NCBI GenBank assembly: GCA_020055645.1
Contig: CM034548.1
Span: 5,580,001 to 5,644,000, forward strand
DNA length: 64,000 nt
DNA from: Tomocerus qinae
Taxonomy: Eukaryota > Arthropoda > Collembola > Entomobryomorpha > Tomoceridae
Direction: 5' to 3'
The translations under genes were made by a program, and so were the position numbers. This document shows, piece by piece, positions 52,701 through 64,000 of the stretch. Numbering within the stretch: the stretch's first letter is position 1; every line of letters starts with the position of its first letter. Under the pieces are notes generated by a model. It ran no database searches, was not told where the DNA came from, and saw nothing but the letters and a program-made list of their open reading frames with translations.

Positions 52701-55700
52701 TAATATCATCGTAGCGGCAAATTGAATAACGAAAAACGAGAAAAGTGTTTGCTGTTCCATTACGTCTTACGTCACAGTTATTAGACTCAGGAATGAATCA
52801 AATGAAATGAATTGAGTGTGTGAGTGAAGTGAGATTTGTTTAGCTTTATTAAGTACCACCTAACACCCCCAGAATCCAATCGCTCTAAATACCTCTCAAT
52901 ATATAATACCTATTCAATTTAAATACCCTTGTCATGCCAACTGTTAAAAATCTCATTGTAAATTAAAATTTTCATTTATATTACGTAGAATTTTAGCACC
53001 AAGTCATTCCATTTGATGTATCTGCTGATTCATTTTACTCTCTCTACAGGAAATCTGACTAATATTATGTCAATATTATTATTTCCACTGCCTCTGTTCC
53101 ATTCTTATTAATGTTTACCAACAATTTAGTTGGAGATAAAGCTATAGAAAACTGCTGAAAGGTAAAAATCATCCTGAAGTTTAGAGAATAATAGCGGAAT
53201 GGTGAAAAAAATCCTGAAGTTTAGAGAATAATAGCGGAATGGTGAAGATATGTGCTCATTATTTAAAGAAGATGTACAGGGAAAGCGAAATATTTGGTTG
53301 CTTCTTCCGTTTTGAAGTAATTGGGCTATATTTTGATGTAATGAAAGGAAGAAAATAAGTAACCTTATGATTAATTAGTGAGACCATATTGCAAGTATAG
53401 GCAATTAAACAGAAGAAGGAGAGGATTATAAATAAGTACCGCTCACGTAGCTTAATAATGTGCTACCTGAATTAACATTTAAATATTACAACCAATGACG
53501 TGAGCGAAATTAGATTTTGTGAGGGAGAAAGGCGAAGTTGAGTAGCTGTGAATTTATTTGAAAAACTATCTAATAATTCACTGGTTGAATTAGACTCACT
53601 CTATCGCCGTTTAGTAGAAGATACATATTAATACTTGTGTCTGATAATGCGTTTCTTTTTAAATGGATTGTTATTTGATTAACTAATGGTTGTCAATTTT
53701 ATTAGATTACGAAACATATTTGTTGCGGGAGAACATTGCGATAGTGAGACAAGGACGTGGGCTCAAAACACTTTTAAGGTCGGTTCGTGCAGATGTTCTA
53801 AAATCTATTATCTAGTCTTACTGAACTTCATTGTAGAGAAGAACTAGAGTAGTGGTTAAACAATGCTTGCCTACTCACTGTCCCTATTTTCAATTTCAAA
53901 CTATTTCAAACATAATATATCCAATCTTTCCTTTTTGCGTAGGAGTAGGACGCTACTAATACATTTGCTCATTAACTCTTGAAATCTCTAATTTTACGCA
54001 AAGTTCCTTGTTTGTAATAAGACCCAAGGACCTAACTCGCGAAACTAATTTATAAGCAGCATGTACCTATATGATGAATAATCTCAGATAACAAGCCACA
54101 CTATATAAGCCTATCCTGTGTCAATTTATATATTTAAGTGAATCCGCATCTATGAACGTCACTATGATTGTTTTTTTTTTTAGTATTTTGAGTAATTACA
54201 ATTTGTTTTTACCTGTTAATTATATAAATCATTTGACAAATGTCAATTAAAATTTTAAAAGTTTATGTTAAGATTTCACGATATGTCATGAAAACTTCCA
54301 TCTCTAGCGATGGAAGTTTTCAAAGAAATTCTAAGGCTTTCCTTAAAGCATTTCAAACCTAGTGTCAAAAATACCGCTTCAGTTTTTTAAAATGTTTTTA
54401 TACATTTCCTAACCTAACCTTCTTGTTCAGATATTGAAAAAAGTATCACATAAAATAAGTTATGCTCATGCTCAAGTACTCAATTAAAGTTATTCAGAAA
54501 TGGTTATTCATAAAATGACAAGAATGATTGGGAGTAGAGAAGTTTTCTCTGGCTCTTGTGGCATAAATTTGATGTGTGGACAGGTGCCGGTGTTGGACAA
54601 CTGGTGGCAAACTGAAACTGGACACCCGATTGTAGCAACTTGTGTTGGACTTGGAAATAAAACGGATGTTCCCTTGCACTCTTGTGGACTCCCTCTACCT
54701 GGATACCGCGGTAAGTAGCTTTAAAGGGCATCATTCGTAATAAATGAAACATTGAGTTAGTGGTCATCTTCATTAAGTCCTATTACCTACATATCTGTAT
54801 GAAGTAGTGAAATGGTCCTTAGTTAGGTAGAACTAAAGCTGACGTCTTGCACTAATTTCCCCTATCACTATTTTAGAGCTGTTGTGAAATGATAGTGACT
54901 GATTTCTGTAAACGCCATGTACATTCCAAAATGAGTTGCTGATAATCCTCGGGGGTCAAATGAATCTTGCCTTGGCCTGTTTCTAACGTTTTTGCAGGAC
55001 GACGTTAGACCAGTTTGTCTCTTCGGAAACGAACACATTTCACCTGGTATTACAAATGGTTCATTCACTGCTACAGGGATTCACTACTACGAGACTACCA
55101 TATTGTACCGAAAGATCTAAAATAGGTGGGAGGTCTACAAAAAATACCAAGATGGATAAGCTTGCTAAAAGGAATCAGAGTGGAAGAGGATGATACAAAT
55201 AAAATGATGCTAATATAACTGGATTGGTGTATCGGATTTCCTAGTTTAGAGCTTTTATGTAGGTAGTAGTAAAGTAGAATGTAGTTAGTAGTAGATTGAT
55301 TTGAATAGTATTCTGTACTACGGCGACGGAAATGAAGGAAAACAAATATACGAGTTCCATTAGTTCTCTTCCTGCTCTCATTCCAAATTGTTTACATATT
55401 GAGATACCTATAGGTATTAGCGGCAGGCAGATTTATTGGCTGTTTGTACCTTCGAGACGGAAATTCGGATACGTCGTAGTGGGGAGAACTATCTAATAGG
55501 TACATGTAGATTTCACCTACTTTACCGTTTTAATCTAACATCGAAACGATGAGAGGAATGGGAGACAACACATCATGATCAAGATCAGTGACAAAGAGCG
55601 AGCCTTATTGAATTGCTCTGTAAAGTGTGATATAAATGGCAGGTACTGACAATGAGAATCTGATGTGGGAGTGAAAGTCACTTTCGACTCTCCGAATTCT

Positions 55701-58700
55701 TGGAAAAGAGCCTGTTGAAAAGCATTTGATTTTCAATGTTCGCCTAGATTAATACTTGCGACTTCGACTGGATGTAAAAGTAATTGCAACCTTGTAGAGG
55801 TGAAAATTTACGTTTTAAACAATCCAAGAACGATACGTACTAGTTGCCATATTATGTTGTGCCGGTACAAAAATCATTAATTTGAATTGTTTTGAATATA
55901 TGTACGTTGACGAGAGAAATAGAGGAAAGTCAAAGTCCAAGGTCGATTTTAGTATAGTGGATACTACACAGGATGAATATATAAATGAAAAAAATGTACA
56001 TGACAAAATTTAAATTGAAAATAGACATCTCTGCTATTATAAGTATAATAATAATTACAATACTACTGTAACAGTAGTGTAGTGGCAAAAAGAATTTTCT
56101 CATAATCGTCATCGTCGACTTGCTTAAACTCCACTTATACTACGACTACGACCACTGTAGGAAAATGTTAGACAATTCAACTTTTTAATCTTTATTCTGG
56201 TCACTAAAATATAGAGTCGCATTTATTATACTAAGCAGCATATGTTCATCTCTGTTATATCTTTCCTAAGCTGAGATCTTGTTATAATATAGACTATAGA
56301 TTAAATCTATCCCACCTTTTATATTCTTATTTGCTGAGCCTTGACAAAAAATTCCAACTTAAATTAGAACACGGGAATTTAGTAGGAAATTTTATAATTC
56401 TCAGCTATATTTACTAAATAGGGACAATATTATTTTCTTACTCGGAAGTGGTAAACAGCAGTAAATAGAATATAGTTCAAATGGTTGTATTTCCGTCCTT
56501 TCTCTCTCGAGCAAATTTTTTACGTATGGTATACATTTTTTACTAGATTTCATTGAAACAATTGACAGAAAATTATCTACAATAATTCAGACCGAAAGGT
56601 AATACCGACAACTAATGGTATAACACATGACAACCACATCCGAAAGTTTTTCCCTGTTCCTCTTGGGAGGTTGATGTAAAAGAGAAAGGCAGTTCCTTCC
56701 AAAAAGCAATATTTTCCAGAGTTGGTGAATACTTTGTACTACGTCGTGGATGTCTGTGAGTGGGTTGAGAGAGGATTGTAGTCTGGAGGCAACTAGTGGC
56801 AACAATAAAGATGAGGTCTAATTGGATTCAATTTCATTGTCTATTTGTTTTATTGCATTTAGGTAGACTCCGTCATAGCTCTGATGGAGATAGACAAATG
56901 GACGTCAAAGAGTCACCCAGATAACGTCAGTCAGTAAGTAATTGTTTCTGTTTTTGAATAGTGTCTGTCTTGAAGGAAAATGGAATGACTGCTAAACCCC
57001 GAGAACTTGGACGAATCGTGTGTCGGCTACCCATGCCACCAGGATTTATGGACTCGTTGTATAAATCCGATGGCCTCTATGTCTCATCCTACTTTGAACG
57101 TTTCCCCGTAAGTCATCTCCTCATGAATTACTTTTATCTCTCTACGGCAATGATAAAATGACAATAATTTCAGCCTAGGTTCCAGATCCACCGACCCGGA
57201 GAATAGAACTAGCAAATCTGTAATAGACAGCTTGGTATACCTGGCATATATAAACTATATAGTTTTCGAACGGATGAGAGACAGGATAAGTTTAATTGTT
57301 ACTAGGAAATCTGCCTTTCAAACTGTTTTCTCTATGATAAGTGGGTAAGCAACGTTATGCGAATTGATGTTATTGTTTTGTCAGTCGAACCGGATGGAGG
57401 TACAAGTGCATTACATTAGTGGGTAGTCTAACTGACAGCAAAGTAGTTCAATTCAATACATCCGAGTTACCAGTAAAAAGCAACATGGCTGCAATTTCCA
57501 TGTTTACCATTCAGCATTTAGGGGAGTTACTCGTGTACCATTTAAGTAGCATTGTACAAATTGACTTAGATTACTTAGCTATACAATGTTTAGTGGACAA
57601 ATAAATTGCCTCTGCCAAACATTTCATCCTTTCCTCCCTCGCAATATAATTTCCATTTCAATTCCCGTAAGATGATTTTAATGTTGGTTTTTATGTGGAA
57701 AACGAGCAGACTACAACACACTTGGGGATCTGTTGTCTATAAATGACCACGCTCTATGTGGATTTGTTGTTTCAGATCCGTCTCCCTGGTTTCATTACGT
57801 TTACAATTACATTACTACCATCCCAATTGTAGCAAGAAAACAGTACAGGGCAACTTGAGAAGAGAAAGTGCCCTTGAACTGGACTACTACAGGACACATG
57901 GAATCTAGCTGGACAATGAACAGCTGGATTTTTATGTGTCAGTGGGAAAGATAATATAGAACACAAAGGAAGCATAGATTGTCTTGGGAAATATGGATCC
58001 CACTTAAGACATTTCCAAAGAAACATCCTTTCTATTTGCAGAGGAAAAGCCCAAAATAAGATATTTTCGTTGCGATTCTTGCGATTTACAAATAATGTGG
58101 ACCGTGAGTGAGTTTAAGACATCATCATCATGGTATATAAAAATGTAAAATGGAAATAGCATCATATTAACTGTATGTAGAAATAGGAAATATAAATATG
58201 ACAAAACTGTCCAAATGATTGCAATCTATTCAAGCTCATTACCAAAAACGAACCGGCGTACTATTTAATAACATGTAAATTTTATGATTCTTCGGCTTCA
58301 GCATCAAAAATCAAAGGAATAGCACATCATGTTAAAATACACTGTAATAGTGCTATGGATGTTATACTTGTCACTAATTAATATGGACAGTAATATAATA
58401 TCTAAGCAGGAATATAAAATGTATACGATGTGTAAACAGGGGTTCTATGATTCAATGGATGCTGGGTATATGGATGAAGATGGATACGTGTATGTGATGG
58501 CCAGAGAAGACGATGTCGTTAATTGTGCTGGTCATCGGCTGTCGACGTCTGCTCTGGAAGAAGTGGTGTTGTCACATAGTGATGTTTCCGAAACTGCCGT
58601 TATTGGAGTTCCGGATTCAATGAAGGGACAAGTACCTTTGGCACTCTATGTAATTAAAAAAGGTGCTCAGGACTGATCTCTATTTTCTGATCTCTATTTA

Positions 58701-59310
58701 TCCCAACAGTTTTGCAACATGGAAAATTGACACCATTAATCCTGCCATGATGTAATTATTGCTAAAAGGATTTCCTTATAACTTTTACAGGTTCTTCCAA
58801 ATCTGAGGAGGAAATAACCAAAGATTTGATATTACTGGTAAGGCAACAAATAGGACCTGTGGCCACGTTTAAACTGGCTTTGGCAGTTCCAGCTCTTCCC
58901 CGTACCAGATCTGGAAAGACTCCCAGAAAATCACTAGCTGATCTTGCTCAAAACAAAACTGTTAAGGTTAATCTTAAATGTTTGAGGAATTAATTCTGGT
59001 TTAGGGCTTCAGTAAGCAAGTCTTATGACATTGGTCACAAAATGTTACAAATTGTTCAGCGAACTTTAACCATACAAAAAAGTTTGTATACCATATATTA
59101 TATGACCACCTATCTTCATTTTTTGATCAACATCATAAAATAAGGCGCTTTTCATAAGAACTAGTTGACAAACATAATTTTTTTAAAAGTATGATGAACT
59201 TCATATTTCTTTTACAGATACCGCCCACAGTTGAAGATCCTACTGTATATGAGCCTATTATCGAGGCGATGAGGAAAATTGGAATCGCTATTGATGGAAA
59301 GACTGTATAA
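43651..59310 (+). CDS. ACSS3: ACSS3-type mitochondrial acyl-CoA synthetase
   Basis: The protein has 681 residues from 13 exons: 43651-43757, 44711-44857, 45017-45161, 47919-48160, 48657-48880, 49624-49855, 52076-52186, 53706-53778, 54584-54710, 56962-57107, 58440-58662, 58791-58966, 59218-59310. All phases join. The enzyme activates propionate and related short-chain acids with ATP and CoA. Residues 1-35 are basic, rich in Ser/Leu and free of acids ([15 protein letters not shown]...), a mitochondrial presequence. Next come the ACS N-terminal domain ([28 protein letters not shown]), the P-loop YTSGTTGTPKG (283-293), a [15 protein letters not shown] core, the acyl-site WWQTETGHP (434-442), the hinge ARED (539-542), and catalytic Lys635 in [10 protein letters not shown]. 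Length equals typical ACSS3. The donor after exon 8 (GTCGGT) is weak, and Cys547 replaces the usual Val before AGHR. An acetyl-CoA synthetase is less likely given the ACSS3-specific motifs. Confidence 0.96.
45162..47918 (+). other. ACSS3: ACSS3 intron 3, 2.8 kb
   Basis: This is the longest ACSS3 intron. It is bounded by GTTTGA and ACCAG. The minus-strand frame of 125 codons at 47116-47493 lies here. It shows no family resemblance and probably reflects a GC-richer patch at about 47280-47480. In the plus strand the same patch reads as an acidic-basic string including [10 protein letters not shown], perhaps a decayed retrocopy or repeat. Not called as a gene. Confidence 0.6.
49856..52075 (+). 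other. ACSS3: ACSS3 intron 6, 2.2 kb
   Basis: It is bounded by GTAAGC and TTTTTCAG. The sequence is AT-rich with no recognised gene or repeat. Confidence 0.6.
53171..53246. repeat. 40-bp tandem duplication in ACSS3 intron 7
   Basis: A 36-base block beginning ATCCTGAAGTTTAGAGAATA occurs at 53171-53206 and again without change at 53211-53246, giving a period of 40. The flanks before each copy (GGTAAAAATC and GGTGAAAAAA) are also similar. Perfect identity implies a recent duplication. Confidence 0.85.
54289..54322. repeat. perfect hairpin, 14-bp arms, 6-base loop
   Basis: TGAAAACTTCCATC (54289-54302) and its reverse complement (54309-54322) enclose TCTAGC. It lies in ACSS3 intron 8, so it would form in the pre-mRNA. 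It is too short for a standard microRNA precursor. Confidence 0.75.
54711..56961 (+). other. ACSS3: ACSS3 intron 9, 2.3 kb
   Basis: It is bounded by GTAAGT and TGAATAG. No gene is recognised inside; the frames present are short and unsupported. Confidence 0.6.
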
Positions 59311-60507
59311 ATACGAGTTTGTCTTACTTCATTTTTCATTGGCCATCAGGGGGCTATTCAGGAAGATACCAGAAAATATCATAAGATAAAGCACCTAATA
59401 TCTGTACTTTGTTTAAATAATTCATACTTTTTGAAAGCATTAACGTTTTTCTATTTATACTTTTATGAAATAAATTTATACAAATGACATACTTTTTTAA
59501 AGCCATTAAATGGGGAGTTAACTGTTTTCTTTACCAAGAAAAATCAATTACTTTGCTATTGTGTCAGCAACCGTAACTCGTATTCCGAGTTGAATAACAT
59601 CGTGAAAATGTTACACAATGGATTTTTTGCAAATAAAATTTTTGGAACAATTTTTATGGGTTTGTTAATGCAATTTACAATTTTAATGAGTAAATTCCCC
59701 ATCGCTAGAGCTACTTGTCTCTGACCATGCTGTGCATAGCATCTCCTGAACCATCTTATCATTACTATACTTACGAGGATGACCAACTGGACCGACTGGA
59801 CCAACTCCACAAATGTTGAATCTTTACCGTACTAAAAATTACATAATTTAATTCCTACTTCCAGTTGCGCGATATCCTCCTTTCTTTACCGCTTCTCTCT
59901 TTGATAAGCAGTCAAAATTGTTTGAAGCAACAAAGAATTTCGCCTTTGAAATGCCTTCTTTTAAGAGCCCCCTTGTCATACTTACTAAATACATTTTTTT
60001 AAGTCAAATCAAACATTAAAAAATATGTTGTAAAAGACATATATATATATTATGGGATTGAAGTATGCAGGAGAGCAGCACTTTTACCTTTGTAAAATGC
60101 AATTGTGATGCGGTGTGCACGGCTATGGGTACTAACTTTTTATACCATCGTTATTAAAAATAATAATAAGCAAGTGAATCTACAAAAGCAAAGGATTTAA
60201 TATATTAAAGCATTGGTACTGATTAGAAAAAATATTTTACTCATTGAATTATTTAGCAATATTATTTCTTTACACGCAGTAATGTTAGTAACGGTAACAT
60301 TTTGTTTAGAGAAATTTCAATAGAAAAAAGATGAAGTTGACATTGCAATTTGAAAGTTTCGCTGCCCTGTTTGTCATCTGCCCTTAAAGCATCTATATCT
60401 GTAATATCATGAAAGAGGAAGAAATAAATTAAAATCATTTGCGGAAGTCTTATGGGTTTCAGATTAAACTGATATGATAAACATAGGTAGCAAAATTCTT
60501 ACATCAT
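59311..60507. other. convergent interval between ACSS3 and APIP
   Basis: It holds the 3' ends of both genes. For ACSS3 an AATAAA lies at 59469-59474, 160 bases past the stop. For APIP no minus-strand AATAAA is seen here. The nearest variant is an ATTAAA near 60198. A short TA run lies at about 60038-60052. No further gene is evident. Confidence 0.6.
59469..59474 (+). terminator. ACSS3: ACSS3 polyadenylation signal AATAAA
   Basis: This canonical hexamer lies 159 bases after the TAA stop, followed by T-rich sequence. It gives a compact 3' UTR. Confidence 0.6.
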
Positions 60508-61949
60508 TCATTTGTCTGGTACATCTACCGGTTTTTCATTAGGATCAAGACCATGCTGCTTCATTTGGACGTAGATGTCGAACAGATAATCGTAACATTC
60601 ACACCTATAAATATATATGTATTTACCAACCCCATTAGGGAAAGAAATGCGAATTTTAAATGTAATTTAGATTATAAACAATTAGGAAAATTTTTGTTAA
60701 GGAACTGTCACTGACATAGTTTTTGTTTGTTCCCAAGTTGATCCCCAAACATAAACTCCATGTCTTCTAACAAGTACAGCACTCGTTTCGGGATAAGTTT
60801 CAATGATTTCAGCCATTCTGTCCTTCAGATCCTGTTCCCAAGGTGTATTTTCAATTATTGGCACTGTTAGTTCTTCATCATATTGATAATTCCTCCCTTT
60901 TGCTGGATTATAAATTCCCTTTAGAAATATAGCAAAAAGCCCTTCGTTAAAAATTGAATGGAAATAGGATGCCGTTAGTCGTTGATGTTAACTCTTATAT
61001 ATACTTCCATGATTTTGACAGACCTTTATCATTTCCAAATGTGTACATTTGAACTCAGATCCTTGAGTTAACAGCGTGGCCATCACAGCAGATTTCGAAT
61101 GAGTGTGAATCACAGCTCCAGCATTGCGAGCTTATTTAAACATTATTAATATTTTAATTATCATCATCAAGCATTGATTATAATTCTTTTGGCATTTTTT
61201 TTGTATTTATTTGCTAAGTACCTGTATATGCACACATGAACAGAGGAGTACATTGACTTTTCTTCAGTTTCTTCACAGGGACTTCGATATCATTTCCTTC
61301 GATATCTTGGATAAATAAATCTTCTGGTTGCATCCGCTCCTTTTGGACTCCTGATGGGGCAATGTAGATTTCTTTCCTGTTTAAATAAAATTGACCAATA
61401 TAATAACGTACACTTTATATGTATATCATTGTATATGTCTGCATTTTTCAGTAACATTATCATATCCAAATCACATTTATGTGTAAATTCCTCCCACAAG
61501 ATGAAACAACTTAATTTAACTTTCAAAAAGCAATGGATTAAAACTAAAATCATATATGAGAGTTTTTAACGCGGTTAAAACTTTAAGATCTAAAATTATT
61601 TTAATTATTAAATTATTAAATTAAATTTAAATCTATATTTTGATTATCATAAAAAGGTGAATTCATTCTTCATGTTTAATTTACTCACAGACATACACAT
61701 ATTATAAATAGTAATGACTTGGCATACCTACCCGAGTTTGATACTCATGCCACCTCCAGTTCCAGTGACCCATCCTAAGTCATAAAACTGGCGACACAAA
61801 GACGGTATTAAATGGCGAGGATGCTCCTAATATGACACATACATACAATATAATACATACTACATACAATACAGGTGAAAATGAAACCAAGACTGACAAA
61901 AACAAGGGATTAAGAAAATTACCTTAGAAAGGTCTGCGTATAATGCCAT
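60508..61949 (-). CDS. APIP: methylthioribulose-1-phosphate dehydratase
   Basis: This cytosolic methionine-salvage enzyme (EC 4.2.1.109, class II aldolase fold, zinc-dependent) has six exons: 61949-61923, 61826-61732, 61376-61222, 61130-61024, 60918-60716, 60604-60508; 227 residues. Every junction is in phase. Motifs in order are [24 protein letters not shown] (27-35), [19 protein letters not shown] (Cys83), zinc ligands His101 and His103 in VIHTHSK, catalytic Glu125 in [16 protein letters not shown], third zinc ligand His181 in [10 protein letters not shown], and the tail [10 protein letters not shown]. Spacings between Cys83, His101, Glu125 and His181 match human APIP (Cys97, His115, Glu139, His195). 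The ATG follows AATAATAATA. The N-terminus is shorter than in human APIP, lacking its extra leading residues. Introns are very short (91-355 bp), unlike the neighbours. Confidence 0.97.
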
Positions 61950-64000
61950 TATTATTATTTTTGGATATTGTTGTTTGGAAAAAGTTTGTTTGAGAGTGGA
62001 CCGGCTTGATCAATAAATGTTTTTAAATGGTATGATGTGGAAGTAAGTGGACACCTTACTGAGTAATGAATTAATGAGCTCAAGAAGTTAACTACTTTAA
62101 ACAGAATCTTAATATGAAGTGAAAATATGAGAACTTGCTATTATCTAATTCCTTATGAAGTTAAAGCATAACATGATCTGTTTGTACTTTAATCGAACTC
62201 GTGATGTGGTCGTGATTCGTATCATATAGTCCTGAAAAGTAGAGTTCAGTCAGTAGTAGTAGTAGTATCTGTCTCTACTATTGACTATTATTCGTAGTAA
62301 TATCTCCAATCTCCGTCCAGGTCCGTCTCGGTCTCTATGTCAATATGGGAGACTACTTATGTTATAAGTGTAAATGATTCTGTTTCGTCTATTTATATTT
62401 AATTTTGCTCTTTTCCCAATTTTCTGTAGCGATTTTCAAATCTTTTTTATATATTTATATTTGAGACAGTAATTAATTCATTATTTTACACTTCGACAGA
62501 GTACGAAAAACAATCCCCCGCTTAGAATAATCTCCTTCGGGAAATGCAGAGTATAGTATCATATAGTCGGTGTACAAAGACGGGCTGATAACTTCATGCT
62601 ATGCTCCCGTCCAGTTGCCATCCGTCATGCAACCGGGGTCAAAGAGTTGTTATATCCCCCAAGTGGTTGCGGAATAATCTGCTTTTCGAGCATGAAATTA
62701 CTTATCCCGAGCCTCTTTGCCGATCTAAAATTTTAAAAATCTTGACTACATGTGGGGCGCCAAAATAATGTAAAAAATGGGACATTCAAGCGAAAAATAC
62801 AATTTTTGGAAGAAATCTTCTCTTTTTCTCAGATTTAGAGGGCGTTGCGCCCCTCTCCTTTCCCCACCCCTTACTGGATACGACTTACTTGCTTGACTAC
62901 GGGTATAAAGCCAGATAAAATATTAGGAAGGCCTTCATGGTAGCAAAATAGCAATTCCAATTTCAAAGGGAATTGATAGGTTGTTTACGTTTCCCTATTT
63001 GAGCTGATTTCAAAAGATATCTTGGTTCTTAAACTTCGATTCTTGGCATGTATATGTACAGAGGGCGTGTGGCTCCGTTTTTTGAATTGTTTACATTAAA
63101 AACAGGAAAATTGGCCAAAGTTTGGATTTTGGAGTAGGGATTGGGGAATTCACACGTCTCAAAGTATATAGGTCAATTCTGACAAACATTAAGGATAAAA
63201 TATTCAAAAAGAAGCCCTACAACAGGCTCCGCCCAATTCTTCACTCTTTTTGGAGCACTAGGTTTTAGCCCTAGATTTGTTTTATTCTTTCCATTAAACG
63301 TGTATTTTGATATGCCATTTAATTTTTTCAGTTTCCGCTTCTCTTGAGTAAACCAAGTCAATTTACTAAAACTTTCAAAATTTGGAATAGAAAAAGTTCA
63401 TATTTCATCTGCTAACTGCTATCGCGACTAATTGAAAATGATGAACAGGGTTTATCCTGAATCTATCCGTTTGCCTACTTTGCCTTACTATATACGTGTC
63501 ATGAAAATGTGTCACATTCCAGATTGTCCGGGAATGAGAATTCCAAGGCCAAATTCCTCGCAATGAATTCTGTATATTCTACATATTATGATGTATATCA
63601 TCACATGATGATATACATCACATGATGATATACATCACATGATGATATACATCATGTGATGATATACATGATAATATGATCATGCCATGAAAGAAATGCA
63701 TATTATTTCTATATTGAAAAAGTGAAACTATCTTATTTCAATAATTAAAATCATTTATTTCCAGAATGATTATACTGCTAAAATGGATATACATTATAAT
63801 TTGATAATATGCTACAGTCCTTATCCATATAAATTTTGCATGATTCATATGACACAATTTTAAAACAAAAGAGTTTATGTACTATTCACTTTTAGAAGAG
63901 AAAGCAATTCTAATGAATGCTAGGTGTACATAATATATTATTTGTTTGCTATTAGCGCTAATAAATGTGCTTAATACGTAATTTAATAAAATTTTAAAAA
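61950..64000. other. APIP upstream region and repeat debris
   Basis: The first few hundred bases should hold the APIP promoter (minus strand); no TATA box or clear initiator was identified. A GC-richer patch at about 62740-62900 has a GGGCGTTGCGCCC fold-back. It also has a CTGGATACG tail resembling the one near 10905, suggesting related repeat remnants. No coding exon was recognised. A palindromic tandem repeat lies at 63599-63666. Confidence 0.5.
63599..63666. repeat. 17-bp palindromic tandem repeat, 4 copies
   Basis: Three identical copies of CATCACATGATGATATA (63599-63615, 63616-63632, 63633-63649) are followed by a variant, CATCATGTGATGATATA (63650-63666). Partial units flank both sides. 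Because ATCACATGAT and ATCATGTGAT are reverse complements, the array can fold on itself. It is a young minisatellite. Confidence 0.85.

Noticed and set aside
60508..60604. Idea that ACSS3 and APIP form a functional gene pair
   Set aside because: They are convergent, share no promoter, and act in different compartments. Neighbourhood alone does not support a joint pathway.
1..64000. tRNA, rRNA, snRNA genes, CRISPR arrays, riboswitches
   Set aside because: I looked for B-box-like GGTTCGAATCC patterns, regular spaced repeats and known conserved RNA motifs by eye and saw none. A tRNAscan or Infernal run would be decisive.

Overview
The window is nuclear DNA from an arthropod, almost certainly an insect. 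It is AT-rich (about two thirds A+T by eye), gene-sparse and intron-rich. The genes are split by GT-AG introns and match animal families. One gene encodes the peptide core [10 protein letters not shown] followed by an amidation glycine. That sequence is the insect myosuppressin known from cockroaches (leucomyosuppressin) and many other insects. I cannot name the order from sequence alone. There are no bacterial operons, CRISPR arrays or recognisable RNA genes.

Layout. Positions 1 to 14.5 kb hold no assured gene. They contain a well-delimited 569-bp non-autonomous hAT-type element (9630-10198) with an 8-bp target duplication, two doubtful open frames and several small inverted repeats. From 14.5 to about 30 kb on the minus strand lies the myosuppressin precursor gene: two coding exons (15757-15577 and 14620-14529), plus a probable non-coding first exon with a TATA box near 29.7-30.0 kb, separated by a 13.9-kb intron. 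That intron contains a 424-bp fold-back element and three perfect CRE sites, two of them paired and one inside a CCAAT palindrome. From 30 to 43.5 kb I see no gene.

From 43,651 to 59,310 on the plus strand is a complete 13-exon gene for a mitochondrial acyl-CoA (propionyl-CoA) synthetase of the ACSS3 family, 681 residues, with every intron phase consistent. Converging on it at 61,949-60,508 on the minus strand is a complete 6-exon gene for methylthioribulose-1-phosphate dehydratase (APIP/MtnB), 227 residues, with all zinc and catalytic residues in place. The last 2 kb hold repeat debris and a palindromic 17-bp tandem repeat.

The three genes serve different jobs: a secreted myoinhibitory neuropeptide, short-chain acyl activation in mitochondria, and cytosolic methionine salvage. 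Nothing in the sequence ties them into one system. I found no convincing new biological system. The most useful points are the exon-level reconstructions, the CRE sites and remote promoter of the neuropeptide gene, and the two transposon-like elements.
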